A stretch of 64,000 bases of DNA. Origin: Photobacterium carnosum (lineage in GTDB: Bacteria > Pseudomonadota > Gammaproteobacteria > Enterobacterales > Vibrionaceae). The translations under genes were made by a program, and so were the position numbers. The stretch covers positions 62,001 to 126,000 of the forward strand of contig NZ_NPIB01000009.1 of NCBI RefSeq assembly GCF_002849605.1, given 5' to 3'. The notes under the pieces were generated by a model, which searched no databases, was not told the DNA's origin, and saw nothing but the letters and a program-made list of their open reading frames with translations. This document shows positions 27,125 to 37,702 of this stretch, in pieces. Numbering within the stretch: position 1 is the stretch's first letter; each line of letters starts with the position of its first letter.

Positions 27125-29731
27125 TTATTCTTCCTCAATGTTGGATTGTGCTTTATTTGCTTGTTGTGCTGCTTTACGGGCTTTCGCTCGTGCAACGGCA
27201 GCAGCGACAGCGGCTTTTTTAGGATCGATAACAACGTCAGTGTTCACTTCGGCAGCAGGTGCAGCGTCTGTTGTTGCATCGTTAACGGGAGCTTGAGTCT
27301 CGATGCTAACTTGTGCTTGCTGAGCGGCTTTACGGGCTTTTGCTCGTGCAACGGCAGCAGCAACAGCCGCTTTTTTCGGATCGACCGCAGCGTCAGTGTT
27401 CACTTCGGTAACAGGTTCAGCGGCAACGGGCTCAGGATCAATAACCGTTGGTGTTTGTTGAGCGGCTTTACGGGCTTTTGCTCGTGCAACGGCAGCAGCG
27501 ACAGCCGCTTTTTTAGGATCGATAACAACGTCAGTGTTCACTTCGGCAGCAGGTGCAGCGTTTGTTGTTGCATCGTTAACGGGAGCTTGAGTCTCGATGC
27601 TAACTTGTGCTTGTTGAGCGGCTTTACGGGCTTTTGCTCGTGCAACGGCAGCAGCAACAGCCGCTTTTTTCGGATCGACTGTAACGTCAGTATTTACTTC
27701 GGCAGCAGGTGCAGTGTCAGTGTTCACTTCGGTAACGGGCTCAGCATCAATAGCCGCTGGTGCTTGTTGAGCGGCTTTACGGGCTTTTGCACGCGCAACG
27801 GCGGCAGCTACAGCCGCTTTTTTAGGATCGACCGCAGCGTCAGTGTTCACTTTAGTAACAGGCTCAGCGGTAACGGGCTCAGCATCAATAGCTGCTGGTG
27901 CTTGTTGAGCCGCTTTACGGGCTTTTGCACGCGCAACGGCAGCAGAGACAGCATCTTTCTTATCTGTATTTTGCGCAGATGGTTGATCAGTGTCGGCTTG
28001 CTGTTGTTGCATTAATTCAGCATGTTTGGCTGCTTTTTGCTCGCGAGCTTGAAGTTTACGCTGCTTACGTAAGGCAGCCATTTCACTGTTATCTGGCTCA
28101 GCATTCGCTTCTGATGTTGAAGCGGCTTGCTTGGCTTTTGCTTTAGCAATAGCGGCTGCAACAGCGGGTTTGATGGTTGGTGTTGTTGCCGCAGCGGCTT
28201 GTTTGGCTTTTACTCGCGCAATGGCGGCTGCGACGGCGTCATCACCACCAGATGCTGCCATATTTTGGCGACGATCAGTGGCAGCTTTAGCAAATCGGTT
28301 TTCACGATCCGCTTTATCGCGTTCCATGCGCTGTTGTTTGGCTTCAAAACGCTGACGAGCGCGTTCGGCACTCATTTCATCTTGTTTACGTTCCCAAATC
28401 TCAGCTTTAGCTTGACGATAATACTGTACTAATGGAATTTCACTTGGGCAGACATAAGCACAAGCGCCACATTCAATGCAGTCGCTTAAGTTATATTCTT
28501 CACATTTGTCGTAGTCTTTATCTTTTGCATACCATTGTAACTGTTGTGGTAATAATGAAGATGGGCAAACATCGGCACAAGCAGAACAACGAATACAGGC
28601 CATTTCGTAAGTATGTAGCGGTAATTCTTTACGTTTAGGCGTTAAGATACAGTTAGTAATTTTGGTAATCGGTACATTGGCATGTGGCAATGTAAAGCCC
28701 ATTAATGAGCCACCAATAATGACGCGAGGGTATTTTTTATCGGCTTGATAACCAAATTTTTCAAGCAAATAAGCAATAGGCGTCCCTAATAATGCAAATA
28801 CATTTCCACGTTGCTTAAAGGCTTCACCTGTTAACGTGACCACGCGCTCAATTAAAGGCTCACCATTAACGATGGCGCGCTTAATCGCAAAAGCAGTACC
28901 GATGTTCTGCATAATAACCCCGATTGAGGTTGAACGTGCTTGGCTCGGTACTTCTCGACCTGTTAATAGCTTAACCAGTTGTTTAGAGCTGCCTGAAGGG
29001 TATTTGGTTGGAATAACACGAATAATAATATTATCGTCTTCACTGACACAGGCTTCTAATGCTTTGATTGCTTCAGGTTTATTATCTTCAATACCAATTA
29101 AGGTTAATTTTGGCGCAATAATGTGGCGTAAAATACGTACACCTTCGATGACTTCATCTGCATAATCTTGCATGAGTCGATCATCGGCGGTGATATAAGG
29201 TTCACATTCTGCTGCGTTAATAATAAGAATATCAACGTTACCTAAACCGCCTTGAAGTTTACGCGCAGTTGGAAAACCTGCACCGCCAAGGCCAGCAATA
29301 CCAGCTAAACGAATAGCTTCAATCAGTTCAGCTGGATCGCGATCTTGATAATCAGGATATTGCTTGGTTTGACACCAAGTATCTTGGTTATCAGTTGCAA
29401 TGACGATACATAGATCGGTTAAGCCAGAAGGGTGGGCAGTTGTGCGTTGCTCAATTGCCGTGATTGTGCCAGAACTCGGGGCGTGAATTGGCACACACAT
29501 CGCAATATCACCTTGCGTTAGTGGTTGGCCTTTGAGTACGTGATCGCCAATGTTGACGATAATATCACCACGAGAACCTATGTGTTGTTTTAGTGGTAAT
29601 ACTAATTCGTGAGGAATGCCTGCCGCTTTAATCGGTTGCTTACTGGATAATGCTTTGTTTTCCGCAGGGTGAATACCACCGTGGAAATCCCACAATTTAC
29701 CTTGCTTAATTTGTTCAATAATCGATAGCAT
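27125..29731 (-). CDS. rnfC: Rnf/Rsx electron transport complex subunit C with long repeat tail
   Basis: RnfC is the peripheral NADH/FMN-binding subunit. The first 450 residues or so are conserved: GGIHPAENK start, [12 protein letters not shown] nucleotide-binding loop, and two 4Fe-4S motifs ([24 protein letters not shown]). The remaining 400 residues are a low-complexity Ala/Lys/Arg tail of repeated helices, making 868 residues in all against roughly 740 in E. coli. The long plus-strand frame opposite the repeats is a shadow. Confidence 0.96.
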   Translation of the reverse strand: MLSIIEQIKQGKLWDFHGGIHPAENKALSSKQPIKAAGIPHELVLPLKQHIGSRGDIIVNIGDHVLKGQPLTQGDIAMCVPIHAPSSGTITAIEQRTTAHPSGLTDLCIVIATDNQDTWCQTKQYPDYQDRDPAELIEAIRLAGIAGLGGAGFPTARKLQGGLGNVDILIINAAECEPYITADDRLMQDYADEVIEGVRILRHIIAPKLTLIGIEDNKPEAIKALEACVSEDDNIIIRVIPTKYPSGSSKQLVKLLTGREVPSQARSTSIGVIMQNIGTAFAIKRAIVNGEPLIERVVTLTGEAFKQRGNVFALLGTPIAYLLEKFGYQADKKYPRVIIGGSLMGFTLPHANVPITKITNCILTPKRKELPLHTYEMACIRCSACADVCPSSLLPQQLQWYAKDKDYDKCEEYNLSDCIECGACAYVCPSEIPLVQYYRQAKAEIWERKQDEMSAERARQRFEAKQQRMERDKADRENRFAKAATDRRQNMAASGGDDAVAAAIARVKAKQAAAATTPTIKPAVAAAIAKAKAKQAASTSEANAEPDNSEMAALRKQRKLQAREQKAAKHAELMQQQQADTDQPSAQNTDKKDAVSAAVARAKARKAAQQAPAAIDAEPVTAEPVTKVNTDAAVDPKKAAVAAAVARAKARKAAQQAPAAIDAEPVTEVNTDTAPAAEVNTDVTVDPKKAAVAAAVARAKARKAAQQAQVSIETQAPVNDATTNAAPAAEVNTDVVIDPKKAAVAAAVARAKARKAAQQTPTVIDPEPVAAEPVTEVNTDAAVDPKKAAVAAAVARAKARKAAQQAQVSIETQAPVNDATTDAAPAAEVNTDVVIDPKKAAVAAAVARAKARKAAQQANKAQSNIEEE
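27150..28250 (-). repeat. Coding tandem repeats in rnfC tail
   Basis: Eight copies of a helix motif of the form [17 protein letters not shown]. The five most 3' copies are nearly identical and preceded by a DPKK lead; spacers such as VNTDAAVDP and [11 protein letters not shown] alternate. DNA spacing between good copies is about 130-160 bp. High identity suggests recent copy-number change. Confidence 0.85.
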
Positions 29732-29733
29732 GA

Positions 29734-30318
29734 CTATGGCTTAACCTTTTCTGCATTCGCTGTCGCAGCAATATTCACAACGGGTATTTGATTGAGTTGC
29801 CATTTCCAGTTATCGGGCGTTTCTTTAACTGGAATCATTTCAATACAGTCTGTAGGACAAGGAGAAACACAAAGGTCACAGCCTGTACATTCGTCTTTTA
29901 TTACCGTGTGCATTGATTTAGTGCCGCCGACAATGGCATCCACTGGGCAGGCTTGAATACATTTGGTACAACCAATACACATGTCTTCATGAATAAAAGC
30001 GACTTTTTTAATACTATTGGTCACTTCGTCTGAAGCCTGAGGCACTTCGACACCCATTAAGTCAGCGAGTTTTTCAATGGTAGCTTGGCCACCAGGAGGG
30101 CATTTGTTAATGATTTCGCCATTCGCTATCGCTTCAGCATAAGGACGGCAACCAGGAAAGCCACATTGACCACATTGTGTTTGCGGCAAAATAGCATCAA
30201 TTTGTTCAACAATAGGATCGGCTTCAACTTTAAAACGCACTGAAGCAAAACCTAAAACAATGCCAAATATTGCTGCTAATACAGCGATTACAATGGCAGC
30301 AATTAAGATCCCGCTCAT
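29734..30318 (-). CDS. rnfB: Rnf/Rsx electron transport complex subunit B
   Basis: A 194-residue Fe-S subunit: one N-terminal membrane helix, a 4Fe-4S domain ([16 protein letters not shown] ending CPPGG), then two ferredoxin-type clusters ([24 protein letters not shown]). It passes electrons toward RnfC or RnfG. Its start overlaps the rnfA stop, so the two are coupled. Confidence 0.97.
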   Translation of the reverse strand: MSGILIAAIVIAVLAAIFGIVLGFASVRFKVEADPIVEQIDAILPQTQCGQCGFPGCRPYAEAIANGEIINKCPPGGQATIEKLADLMGVEVPQASDEVTNSIKKVAFIHEDMCIGCTKCIQACPVDAIVGGTKSMHTVIKDECTGCDLCVSPCPTDCIEMIPVKETPDNWKWQLNQIPVVNIAATANAEKVKP

Positions 30319-30899
30319 TACAATTTCACCAATCCAGTAAAGCCCATAAAGGCAAGAGACATAAGGCCCGCAGTGATCATTGCAATCGAGGCACCTTTAA
30401 AGGGGGCTGGCACATCTGCTGCTGCAATACGTTCACGCATAGAAGCGAACAATACTAATACCAATGAGAAACCGACTGCCGCGCCAAAGCCATAAATAAC
30501 AGATTGAATGAAGTTATGGTGCTCATTGGTATTGAGTAAAGCGACACCTAATACCGCACAGTTGGTTGTGATTAATGGTAGAAAAATACCTAATAAACGG
30601 TAAAGCGTTGGGCTAGTTTTATGTACTACCATTTCGGTAAATTGCACCACAAAGGCAATCACAAGTATAAAACTAAGCGTACGCAAATATTGGATACCTA
30701 ATGGATCCAAGATGTAGGTTTCAACAAGATACGCACACACAGAAGCAAGCGTTAGCACAAATGTTGTCGCTAAGCCCATACCGATAGCGGTTTCTAGTTT
30801 CTTAGATACGCCCATAAATGGACATAAACCTAAGAATTTAACGAGTACAAAGTTGTTAACCAACACTGTCCCGATGAGGAGTAAAAGGTATTCAGTCAT
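30318..30899 (-). CDS. rnfA: Rnf/Rsx electron transport complex subunit A
   Basis: A 193-residue six-span membrane protein, first gene of rnfABCDGE. Landmarks are [19 protein letters not shown] and [16 protein letters not shown] with the conserved cysteines, matching RnfA/NqrE. Order and spacing of the operon are the standard gammaproteobacterial ones. Confidence 0.97.
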   Translation of the reverse strand: MTEYLLLLIGTVLVNNFVLVKFLGLCPFMGVSKKLETAIGMGLATTFVLTLASVCAYLVETYILDPLGIQYLRTLSFILVIAFVVQFTEMVVHKTSPTLYRLLGIFLPLITTNCAVLGVALLNTNEHHNFIQSVIYGFGAAVGFSLVLVLFASMRERIAAADVPAPFKGASIAMITAGLMSLAFMGFTGLVKL

Positions 30900-31306
30900 A
30901 CCGAGTTCATTATCATTGCAAGAGATCTCAACATTATCTGATTTTGTGAGCGCTATAACAACTCCTCAAGGGTAGGGTTTTATCTATTAATGCCCTTAAA
31001 TTTGAGTAGTTGATTGAAATATAAGTTTTTAATGCAATAAATTTCTTATTTTAAGTTGATAGCCCCATATGGGTTGTTAATTAAATACATTGTTTTTGGT
31101 TTTTAATTGTGATTTTTGTGTTTTTTAACAGTAAATGTATTGCTCACCATTATAAAAAATAGCGGTTTTTTATGAGTGTTTTTGTAAATTGTGATTGTGA
31201 CGGTTGTAAAGTTAGCCAATTCTGCGTTTGATATAGCCGAGTTTAATATAAGTAGTGTTCGTCATTACACGCATAACGAATCAACATAAGCTATTAGGAT
31301 GAAACA
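30900..31306. other. Divergent control region of rnfA and pepE
   Basis: AT-rich 407-bp spacer that should hold both promoters. An imperfect inverted repeat (CAACTcCTCAA at 30959-30969, TTGAGtAGTTG at 31002-31012, with AGGG/CCCT inside) lies 60-113 bp before rnfA and could form a leader hairpin. No ORF seen. Confidence 0.4.
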
Positions 31307-32044
31307 ATGGATATTTTATTACTTAGTAACGGTAAAATTGCGGGTAACACACATGTAATGGAATTTGCTGCTGATGCCATTATTGAGCAAGTAAAGCGTA
31401 CCGGAGCGAAGCATTTTGTCGTGATCCCATATGCTGTTATTCGTTCAAGCCATGATGATCGTGTGGCTTTAATTCAAGCAACATTTGATAAATTGGGTCT
31501 AGATTGTATCGCAACGGGTCTCCACCGTGCTGAAGATCCAGTCACGGCGATTGAACAAGCTGATGGTATTATCGTTAGTGGCGGTAATACTTGGGTACTT
31601 AATAAAACCTTACATGATTTAGGTTTAGTTGGCCCAATTCGTAAAGCGGTATTAAAGCAAGGTAAAGCTTATATTGGCTGGAGTGCGGGAACGAATATCG
31701 GTTGCCCTACTATTCGTACTACGAATGATATGCCGATTGTTACTGGCGCTATTCTATCTTCATTGAATTTCGTACCTTTCCAGATTAATCCTCACTATTT
31801 AGAAGCCTCTGTTGAAGGTCATATGGGTGAAACTCGTGATGAGCGTATTCAAGAGTTTCTTGAGGTCAATAAACATGAACCTGTTATTGGTATTCCTGAA
31901 GGGACATGGCTAGCTCTAACCGATAATAAAATTAGTTATCATGCAGCCAATGGAAAACCTCTAAAATTCTTCAGCTATGGCAATGAGCCGATTTATTACC
32001 AACCAGGTGATGATGTACAGTTTTTGATGGATCTTAATTACTAA
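31307..32044 (+). CDS. pepE: Alpha-aspartyl dipeptidase (peptidase E)
   Basis: A 245-residue serine peptidase of family S51 that cleaves Asp-X dipeptides. The nucleophile is Ser126 in YIGWSAGTN; His163 in INPHYLEAS and the CPTIRTTNDMPIV block match E. coli PepE. AGGATG lies before the ATG. Cytoplasmic, with no signal peptide. Confidence 0.96.
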   Translation: MDILLLSNGKIAGNTHVMEFAADAIIEQVKRTGAKHFVVIPYAVIRSSHDDRVALIQATFDKLGLDCIATGLHRAEDPVTAIEQADGIIVSGGNTWVLNKTLHDLGLVGPIRKAVLKQGKAYIGWSAGTNIGCPTIRTTNDMPIVTGAILSSLNFVPFQINPHYLEASVEGHMGETRDERIQEFLEVNKHEPVIGIPEGTWLALTDNKISYHAANGKPLKFFSYGNEPIYYQPGDDVQFLMDLNY

Positions 32045-32078
32045 CGTTATTGGTATTACAGTGACGATAAAATAAGAG

Positions 32079-32104
32079 GCTAACCCTGTAGGTTAGCTTT
32101 TTTT
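32079..32104 (+). terminator. Terminator of pepE
   Basis: GCTAACC-ctgta-GGTTAGC followed by seven T. Confidence 0.9.
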
Positions 32105-32520
32105 ATATATTACAGAAAATGCTTGATTTTTAAGAAGTGCCTAATGACTTGGGTTTTTAGTGGTTGTCCACAATTTCTGTGGATAACTATGTTGATATGG
32201 ATCGTTGTTTTTAGGGCTGTTGATAAATATTTAATGGTGATCTTAACCGTAAAATCAATAATTATAAGGAATAATTTAAAAAAACAAATAGAATAATATT
32301 ATTAAAAATGAAGAAATATAGAGATATACAAAATAGTGCGGGACGCAATTATTGTTGTAAAAGCTGTGGATGGTATTTAAATAATAAGTTCGTATTGATC
32401 GAATTATTTTGTGATACGCGACACATTGATGATGTCTTCTCAAACTTAACCAAACCAGTATTGACATTATTGGGTGGGTGCTCACAATGATACTCAGTAT
32501 TGTTATTACGAGTATATGTA
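32105..32520. other. Long uvrB upstream region
   Basis: About 415 bp. It contains a facing pair of DnaA boxes at 32164-32186, a TTGACA at 32461-32466 without a clear -10, and a short dyad ATACTC/GAGTAT at 32490-32515. I found no clear LexA box. A 60-codon frame at 32308-32490 lacks a ribosome-binding site and is not called. Confidence 0.4.
32164..32186. promoter_or_regulatory. Facing pair of DnaA boxes
   Basis: TTGTCCACA on the plus strand at 32164-32172 and a perfect TTATCCACA on the minus strand at 32178-32186, five bases apart. The DnaA consensus is TTATNCACA. DnaA binding upstream of uvrB has been described in E. coli, so this may be a conserved control element. Confidence 0.6.
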
Positions 32521-34548
32521 ATGAGTAAGCTGTTTAGGCTTGTATCTGATTATTCTCCAGCAGGTGATCAACCTACTGCAATTGAACAACTAATGGATGG
32601 ACTTGATTCTGGTCTGGCACAGCAAACGTTACTTGGGGTTACGGGATCAGGAAAAACGTTTACGATTGCTAATGTTATCGCTCAAGCAAATCGGCCCACT
32701 CTTATCATGGCGCCAAATAAAACATTAGCAGCACAATTATATGGGGAAATGAGAGATTTCTTTCCTGATAATGCGGTTGAGTATTTTGTTTCCTATTACG
32801 ATTACTACCAACCTGAAGCTTATGTGCCTACCACTGATACATTTATTGAAAAAGATGCATCGGTTAATGCCCATATCGAACAGATGCGATTATCCGCAAC
32901 CAAAGCATTAATGGAACGACGTGATGTTATTATTATCGCGTCTGTTTCTGCTATTTATGGTTTAGGCGATCCTGAATCTTATTTAAAAATGATGTTACAT
33001 GTACGCCGAGGTGATGTACTTAATCAGCGTGATATTTTACGTCGTTTAGCTGAACTTCAATATAAACGTAATGATGCTGTTTTTGAACGTGGTACGTTCC
33101 GTGTTCGAGGGGAAGTGATTGATATTTTCCCAGCAGAATCTGAAAAAGAAGCGATTCGATTGGAATTGTTTGATGATGAAGTTGAAGTTATTTCCGCATT
33201 TGATCCACTTACTGGTGCGATTATTCAACGTGATTTAGCCCGTACTACGATCTATCCTAAAACCCACTATGTGACACCAAGAGAGAAAATTCTAGAAGCT
33301 ATTGAAGGTATCAAACTTGAGCTAACCCAGCGTAAGCAACAATTATTGGATAACAATAAATTAGTTGAAGAACAACGTATTTCACAGCGAACCCAGTTTG
33401 ATATTGAAATGATGAATGAACTTGGTTTTTGTTCTGGTATCGAAAACTATTCACGTTACCTTAGTGGTCGTACCGAGGGTGAGCCACCACCAACCTTGTT
33501 TGATTATCTTCCTGCTGATGGTTTATTAATTATTGATGAATCACACGTTACGGTTTCTCAAATTGGTGCGATGTTCCGTGGCGACCGTTCTCGTAAAGAA
33601 AACCTGGTTGAATATGGTTTTCGACTTCCTTCCGCACTTGATAATCGACCAATGAAGTTTGAGGAATTTGAATCGTTAGCCCCACAAACTATTTATGTTT
33701 CTGCTACGCCGGGTAACTATGAGATTGAAAAATCTGGTGGGGATATTGCCGAACAAGTTGTTCGTCCTACTGGTTTACTTGATCCTGAAGTCGAAGTGCG
33801 CCCCGTAGCAACTCAGATTGATGATTTATTGTCTGAAATTCATATTAGAGCGGCTAAAAAAGAGCGGGTATTAGTTACGACGTTAACCAAGCGAATGTCA
33901 GAAGATCTTACTGAATACCTTACTGAACATGGGGTGAAAGTACGTTACCTTCATTCTGATATTGATACTGTTGAGCGAGTTGAGATTATTCGTGATTTAC
34001 GGTTAGGTAAGTTTGATGTGTTAGTCGGTATTAACTTATTGCGTGAAGGATTAGATATTCCTGAAGTTTCTTTAGTGGCAATTTTAGATGCAGATAAAGA
34101 AGGTTTTTTACGTTCAGAAAGATCTTTAATTCAAACTATGGGGCGTGCTGCACGTAATATCGAAGGTAAAGCTATTTTATATGGTGATCGTATTACGGGT
34201 TCAATGGAGCGCGCGATAAATGAAACACAGCGTCGACGTGAAAAGCAAATAATTTATAATTTAGAACACAATATAATACCGCAGAAACTCAATAAAAAAA
34301 TTGGTGATTTATTAGCGTTGGGCGCACCAAGTGGGCGTTCAAGATCACGAAATAAAGCCGCTGATCTGCACAAAGTGGCAGAATCGAAAGGGACTTATTC
34401 AGTATTAACCCCGCAACAATTGGAGCTTGAAATTCAACGTTTAGAAAAACAAATGTATGACTTTGCGCAGAATTTAGAATTTGAACAAGCCGCAAATACT
34501 CGTGACAAGATCCATCAATTAAGACAGCAATTTATTGCCAATAGCTAA
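32521..34548 (+). CDS. uvrB: Excinuclease ABC subunit B
   Basis: UvrB loads at DNA damage with UvrA and recruits UvrC in nucleotide excision repair. The 675-residue product has the Walker [11 protein letters not shown], the beta-hairpin region [10 protein letters not shown], helicase motifs ([14 protein letters not shown]) and the C-terminal UvrC-binding UVR motif ([20 protein letters not shown]). The frame opens at TTG 32500, but ATG 32521 matches the E. coli start MSK. Confidence 0.97.
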   Translation: MSKLFRLVSDYSPAGDQPTAIEQLMDGLDSGLAQQTLLGVTGSGKTFTIANVIAQANRPTLIMAPNKTLAAQLYGEMRDFFPDNAVEYFVSYYDYYQPEAYVPTTDTFIEKDASVNAHIEQMRLSATKALMERRDVIIIASVSAIYGLGDPESYLKMMLHVRRGDVLNQRDILRRLAELQYKRNDAVFERGTFRVRGEVIDIFPAESEKEAIRLELFDDEVEVISAFDPLTGAIIQRDLARTTIYPKTHYVTPREKILEAIEGIKLELTQRKQQLLDNNKLVEEQRISQRTQFDIEMMNELGFCSGIENYSRYLSGRTEGEPPPTLFDYLPADGLLIIDESHVTVSQIGAMFRGDRSRKENLVEYGFRLPSALDNRPMKFEEFESLAPQTIYVSATPGNYEIEKSGGDIAEQVVRPTGLLDPEVEVRPVATQIDDLLSEIHIRAAKKERVLVTTLTKRMSEDLTEYLTEHGVKVRYLHSDIDTVERVEIIRDLRLGKFDVLVGINLLREGLDIPEVSLVAILDADKEGFLRSERSLIQTMGRAARNIEGKAILYGDRITGSMERAINETQRRREKQIIYNLEHNIIPQKLNKKIGDLLALGAPSGRSRSRNKAADLHKVAESKGTYSVLTPQQLELEIQRLEKQMYDFAQNLEFEQAANTRDKIHQLRQQFIANS

Positions 34549-34576
34549 TAATAATTTTTTATCATATTTTTGCGAT

Positions 34577-34680
34577 AAAAAAAAAGCCAGCCGATAAAAA
34601 GTTTCGGTTGGCTTCATTGTTAAGTGAAAGAATTCACAAACAACGTCAGTTGGCTAGGTTGACCCCTAAGATAAGAGTCA
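34577..34680 (-). ncRNA. qrr1: Quorum regulatory small RNA Qrr1
   Basis: On the minus strand this 104-nt stretch carries the invariant Qrr core CCTAGCCAACTGACGTTGTT, which pairs with hapR/luxR-type and aphA mRNAs through Hfq. A 5' stem GACTC/GGGTC precedes the core. The 3' end is a strong terminator, GCCAACCGA pairing with TCGGCTGGC and then nine T. A sigma-54 promoter sits at exactly the right distance and luxO is divergent, the known Vibrio arrangement. TSS is inferred at 34679-34680. Confidence 0.93.
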
Positions 34681-34690
34681 TTATTAGTTT

Positions 34691-34707
34691 TGCATACCTC
34701 ATGCCAA
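34691..34707 (-). promoter_or_regulatory. Sigma-54 promoter of qrr1
   Basis: Minus strand TTGGCATGAGGTATGCA, against TTGGCACG-N4-TTGCA. The GG and GC doublets are ten bases apart, and the GC is 12 bp before the inferred start. Confidence 0.85.
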
Positions 34708-34799
34708 CTTTTTTATAGGGTCTATAAGGCTTTTTTTGTCTATTTATTGCCTATTGTTGCTTTTATTTGTCGTGCCAGTAACGCATAAAAAGAATAATT

Positions 34800-34812
34800 T
34801 CGCAAAATGCAA
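34800..34812. promoter_or_regulatory. Probable LuxO-binding site
   Basis: TCGCAAAATGCAA, one base from the LuxO enhancer type TTGCA-N3-TGCAA, about 95 bp upstream of the qrr1 -24 box, a normal enhancer distance. A further dyad ATTATGC-N11-GCATAAT follows at 34816-34840. Confidence 0.6.
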
Positions 34813-34919
34813 ACCATTATGCAATTTGATCGGGCATAATATAAAAAATGTAAATTTAGGAGTCCAGTTTCTATTGTATTGATTACAATTAGGGTAAGGA
34901 GTTCGTTTTTGGAGGAGCG

Positions 34920-36368
34920 ATGGAAAGCATTACACGACAACGTCAAGTATTAATGGTGGAAGATACCGCGTCAGTGGCTGCCTTATATAAATCTTACTTA
35001 AATCCACTCGGACTCAATGTGAGTATTGTCGGCACGGGTAAAGAAGCACTGAGCTTTATCAAGGAGACTATTCCAGATCTGATTTTATTAGATCTTCGTT
35101 TACCCGATATGACGGGTATGGAAGTTTTACAGTTAGTGCGACAAGATCACAGTGATATTCCGGTTGTTATCATGACAGCACACGGATCAATTGATATTGC
35201 CGTTGATGCTATTCGGCAAGGCGCTCAGGATTTTCTTATTAAACCTTGTGAAGCGGATCGTTTACGAATAACAGTAAATAACGTATTTAAAGGTAAAACT
35301 AAGTCATTGTCAGATACATCGGCAAAACAATCTGATGGTGCACAATATCAAGGATTTATTGGTAACAGTTTACCGATGCAAGCTGTGTATCGTGTTATTG
35401 AATCCGCAGCATCAAGTAAAGCAACTGTCTTTATCATGGGTGAAAGTGGAACCGGTAAAGAAGTCTGTGCTGAAGCAATCCACGCGGCTAGCCCAAGGCA
35501 TGATAAACCGTTTATTGCTTTAAATTGTGCTGCTATTCCTAAAGATCTTATTGAAAGCGAATTATTTGGTCATGTCAAAGGTGCTTTTACAGGGGCATCG
35601 ACAGAACGTCAAGGTGCGGTAGAAATTGCCCATACTGGTACGTTAATGCTAGATGAGCTTTGTGAAATGGATTTGGATTTACAAAGTAAACTATTACGTT
35701 TTATCCAAACGGGGACTTACCAAAAAGTGGGTTCATCTAAAACGTGTCATGTTGATGTGCGTTTTGTGTGTGCAACTAATAGAAATCCATGGCAAGAAGT
35801 TCAAGAAGGGCGTTTTCGAGAAGATCTTTATTATCGCCTCCATGTTATACCTATTACTTTACCTCCTTTACGTGATCGCGGTGATGATGTTATTGAAATT
35901 GCTCATGCATTATTGGGATTAATGTCATTAGAAGAGGGAAAAGATTTTAGTCGTTTTTCAACTGAAGTTTTACAATTATTTAAATCGTATTCTTGGCCGG
36001 GTAATGTGCGTGAATTGCAAAATATTATTCGTAATATTGTGGTGTTAAACACTGCTGAAGAAGTTGCGAAGGAAATGGTACCACCTCCGATAAATGCTAT
36101 TATTGGCGTAGAAATTGCATCTCAAAATACAAGCTATCCACACTTAAATACATTAACATCAACGGTAAGTTCATCATTTGTCGATGATATACAAAAAGAC
36201 AAGGTTGAGCCTCTTTGGATAGTCGAAAAACGTGCTATTCAATGGGCGATTGATGCTTGTGACGGTAATATCCCTCGTGCGGCTGGATTATTAGAGGTGA
36301 GCCCATCAACCATTTATCGTAAATTACAAACTTGGCAAGAGGCTGTGGGTAGTCGGGAGGTTGATTAA
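34920..36368 (+). CDS. luxO: Quorum-sensing sigma-54 response regulator LuxO
   Basis: LuxO is the response regulator that, when phosphorylated at low cell density, activates qrr transcription with sigma-54. Domains: receiver with phospho-Asp58 in [16 protein letters not shown]+ domain with GESGTGKE and the sigma-54-contacting GAFTGA loop, and a C-terminal Fis-type helix-turn-helix ([16 protein letters not shown]). The start follows GGAGG at 34911. Starting at Met12 instead would give Asp47, the number used for V. harveyi. Length 482. luxU overlaps its stop. Confidence 0.96.
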   Translation: MESITRQRQVLMVEDTASVAALYKSYLNPLGLNVSIVGTGKEALSFIKETIPDLILLDLRLPDMTGMEVLQLVRQDHSDIPVVIMTAHGSIDIAVDAIRQGAQDFLIKPCEADRLRITVNNVFKGKTKSLSDTSAKQSDGAQYQGFIGNSLPMQAVYRVIESAASSKATVFIMGESGTGKEVCAEAIHAASPRHDKPFIALNCAAIPKDLIESELFGHVKGAFTGASTERQGAVEIAHTGTLMLDELCEMDLDLQSKLLRFIQTGTYQKVGSSKTCHVDVRFVCATNRNPWQEVQEGRFREDLYYRLHVIPITLPPLRDRGDDVIEIAHALLGLMSLEEGKDFSRFSTEVLQLFKSYSWPGNVRELQNIIRNIVVLNTAEEVAKEMVPPPINAIIGVEIASQNTSYPHLNTLTSTVSSSFVDDIQKDKVEPLWIVEKRAIQWAIDACDGNIPRAAGLLEVSPSTIYRKLQTWQEAVGSREVD

Positions 36369-36727
36369 TGGCAACGAATATAAATGCAGAAACATTAAAA
36401 AGATTGGCAGATGAAGTCGGTGAAGAAACCGTCGTGATATTATTGAATGTGTTTAGTGATGAGCTCGAACAATATTTAAAAAAACTGTCAAATCAACCAT
36501 CAGTAAATCAAATTGGTGATATTAGCCATGCGATTAAAAGTAGTGCGGCAAGTTTCGGTGCTGACGATTTAGCACTAATGGCACAGGAATGTGAATCTCG
36601 TGTTAGACAAGGTCAAGATGATTGGATGATTGACCATTTGCCTCAATTTAGACAAATGGTCGCAGGCATGGCAGTTGAATATAAACAATTAGCTGGAAGC
36701 AATGAGTCTATCAATCGCATGCTTTAG
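36368..36727 (+). CDS. luxU: Quorum-sensing phosphotransfer protein LuxU
   Basis: A 119-residue histidine phosphotransfer (HPt) protein that relays phosphate from membrane sensor kinases to LuxO. The phosphorylated residue is His54 in ISHAIKSSAASFGA. The ATG overlaps the luxO stop (TAATG). The last 39 bases overlap, on the opposite strand, the 3' end of yvcK. Confidence 0.94.
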   Translation: MATNINAETLKRLADEVGEETVVILLNVFSDELEQYLKKLSNQPSVNQIGDISHAIKSSAASFGADDLALMAQECESRVRQGQDDWMIDHLPQFRQMVAGMAVEYKQLAGSNESINRML

Positions 36728-37585
36728 TTTGTTACGGTCATGACGCCATTCATGATTATTAGAGGCTAAATCAAGCACCATTTGTTGGTATTTAGGCGCA
36801 AGTTGTGGCTGATGCTCATCAGTAATGATGGTATCAATCACTCTTCCCTCCATTGCGCGTTCGCACCAATGCAACATGGTTTTAAGGCTCATTTCTCCTG
36901 CCGGGCCTTTTTCTTTATCAATATTAGTAATAAAAGCAATTTTAGCGGTACTGACTTTTAATGCTTGTTCTATATCACGCAACAGTAATACTGGCATAAT
37001 ACTGGTTAAAAAGCTGCCAGGGCCTAATAGTATAATATCGGCTTCCATAATAGCATTCACGGCTTCTTTAGTTGCAGGTACCGCTGGTTCTAAATATAAA
37101 CGTTTGGGTATTTCTGCTAATTCATCAACACTGGTTTCACCATTAATAATTTTACCGTCGTATGTGATGGCGGCTAAATCAGAAGGGTGTTCCGACATTG
37201 GAATAATATAAGGCTTAACCTGAAGCATATCGCGAATCAGGTTAATGGCGTCAAGAGGACGAATACAAAGGTTATCAAGTGCAGTTAGCATTAGGTTGCC
37301 AAGGTTATGACCATTAAGCTCGCCATTACCACGAAAACGGTATTCAAAAATCATTGAACCAATAGATGGCTCTGTTATTAATTGATTAATACAATTCCGC
37401 ATATCTCCCCATGCTATACCGCCTTGGCATGCTCGAATTCGACCCGTCGATCCACCGTTATCTGTTGTTGTTACAATACCAGTAACCTGTGAACCGTAAT
37501 CGGCTAATGATGATAAGACGCGTCCGAGTCCATGCCCGCCACCAATGGCGACTATACGAGTTGTTTCCGTACTCTTTGTAGACAT
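36689..37585 (-). CDS. ybhK: YvcK/YbhK family protein (gluconeogenesis factor)
   Basis: A 298-residue Rossmann-like protein of the YvcK/CofD-like family, which binds UDP-sugars and affects morphology and carbon metabolism in other bacteria. Landmarks: AIGGGHGLGRVLSSL, GIVTTTDNGGSTGRIR, GDMRNCINQLITEPS, LGPGSFLTSIMPVLL. The frame extends to 37672, but ATG 37585 fits the family. Its 3' end overlaps luxU. In V. cholerae, as I recall, the same gene lies between luxU and moaA. Confidence 0.9.
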   Translation of the reverse strand: MSTKSTETTRIVAIGGGHGLGRVLSSLADYGSQVTGIVTTTDNGGSTGRIRACQGGIAWGDMRNCINQLITEPSIGSMIFEYRFRGNGELNGHNLGNLMLTALDNLCIRPLDAINLIRDMLQVKPYIIPMSEHPSDLAAITYDGKIINGETSVDELAEIPKRLYLEPAVPATKEAVNAIMEADIILLGPGSFLTSIMPVLLLRDIEQALKVSTAKIAFITNIDKEKGPAGEMSLKTMLHWCERAMEGRVIDTIITDEHQPQLAPKYQQMVLDLASNNHEWRHDRNKLKHAIDRLIASS

Positions 37586-37702
37586 AATGTTTGTTCTAAT
37601 TATTATATTATGAGTATATTTTAACAAAGGATATGCGTTAGTGCATTTGTTGGTTAACGCTGATTGAGACATGGATCATATTATTTAAGGTTTAATGGTG
37701 GT

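Noticed and set aside
27146..28015. 289-codon plus-strand frame opposite rnfC, rich in Cys, Ser and Gly
   Set aside because: It is the antisense shadow of the alanine/lysine repeats in rnfC. Its repeats mirror those of rnfC exactly and it has no ribosome-binding site.
32308..32490. 60-codon frame with CCKSCGW before uvrB
   Set aside because: No ribosome-binding site, another frame lies antisense, and the region is better explained as uvrB control DNA.
32105..32520. LexA box for uvrB
   Set aside because: I looked for CTGT-N8-ACAG and found no acceptable match.
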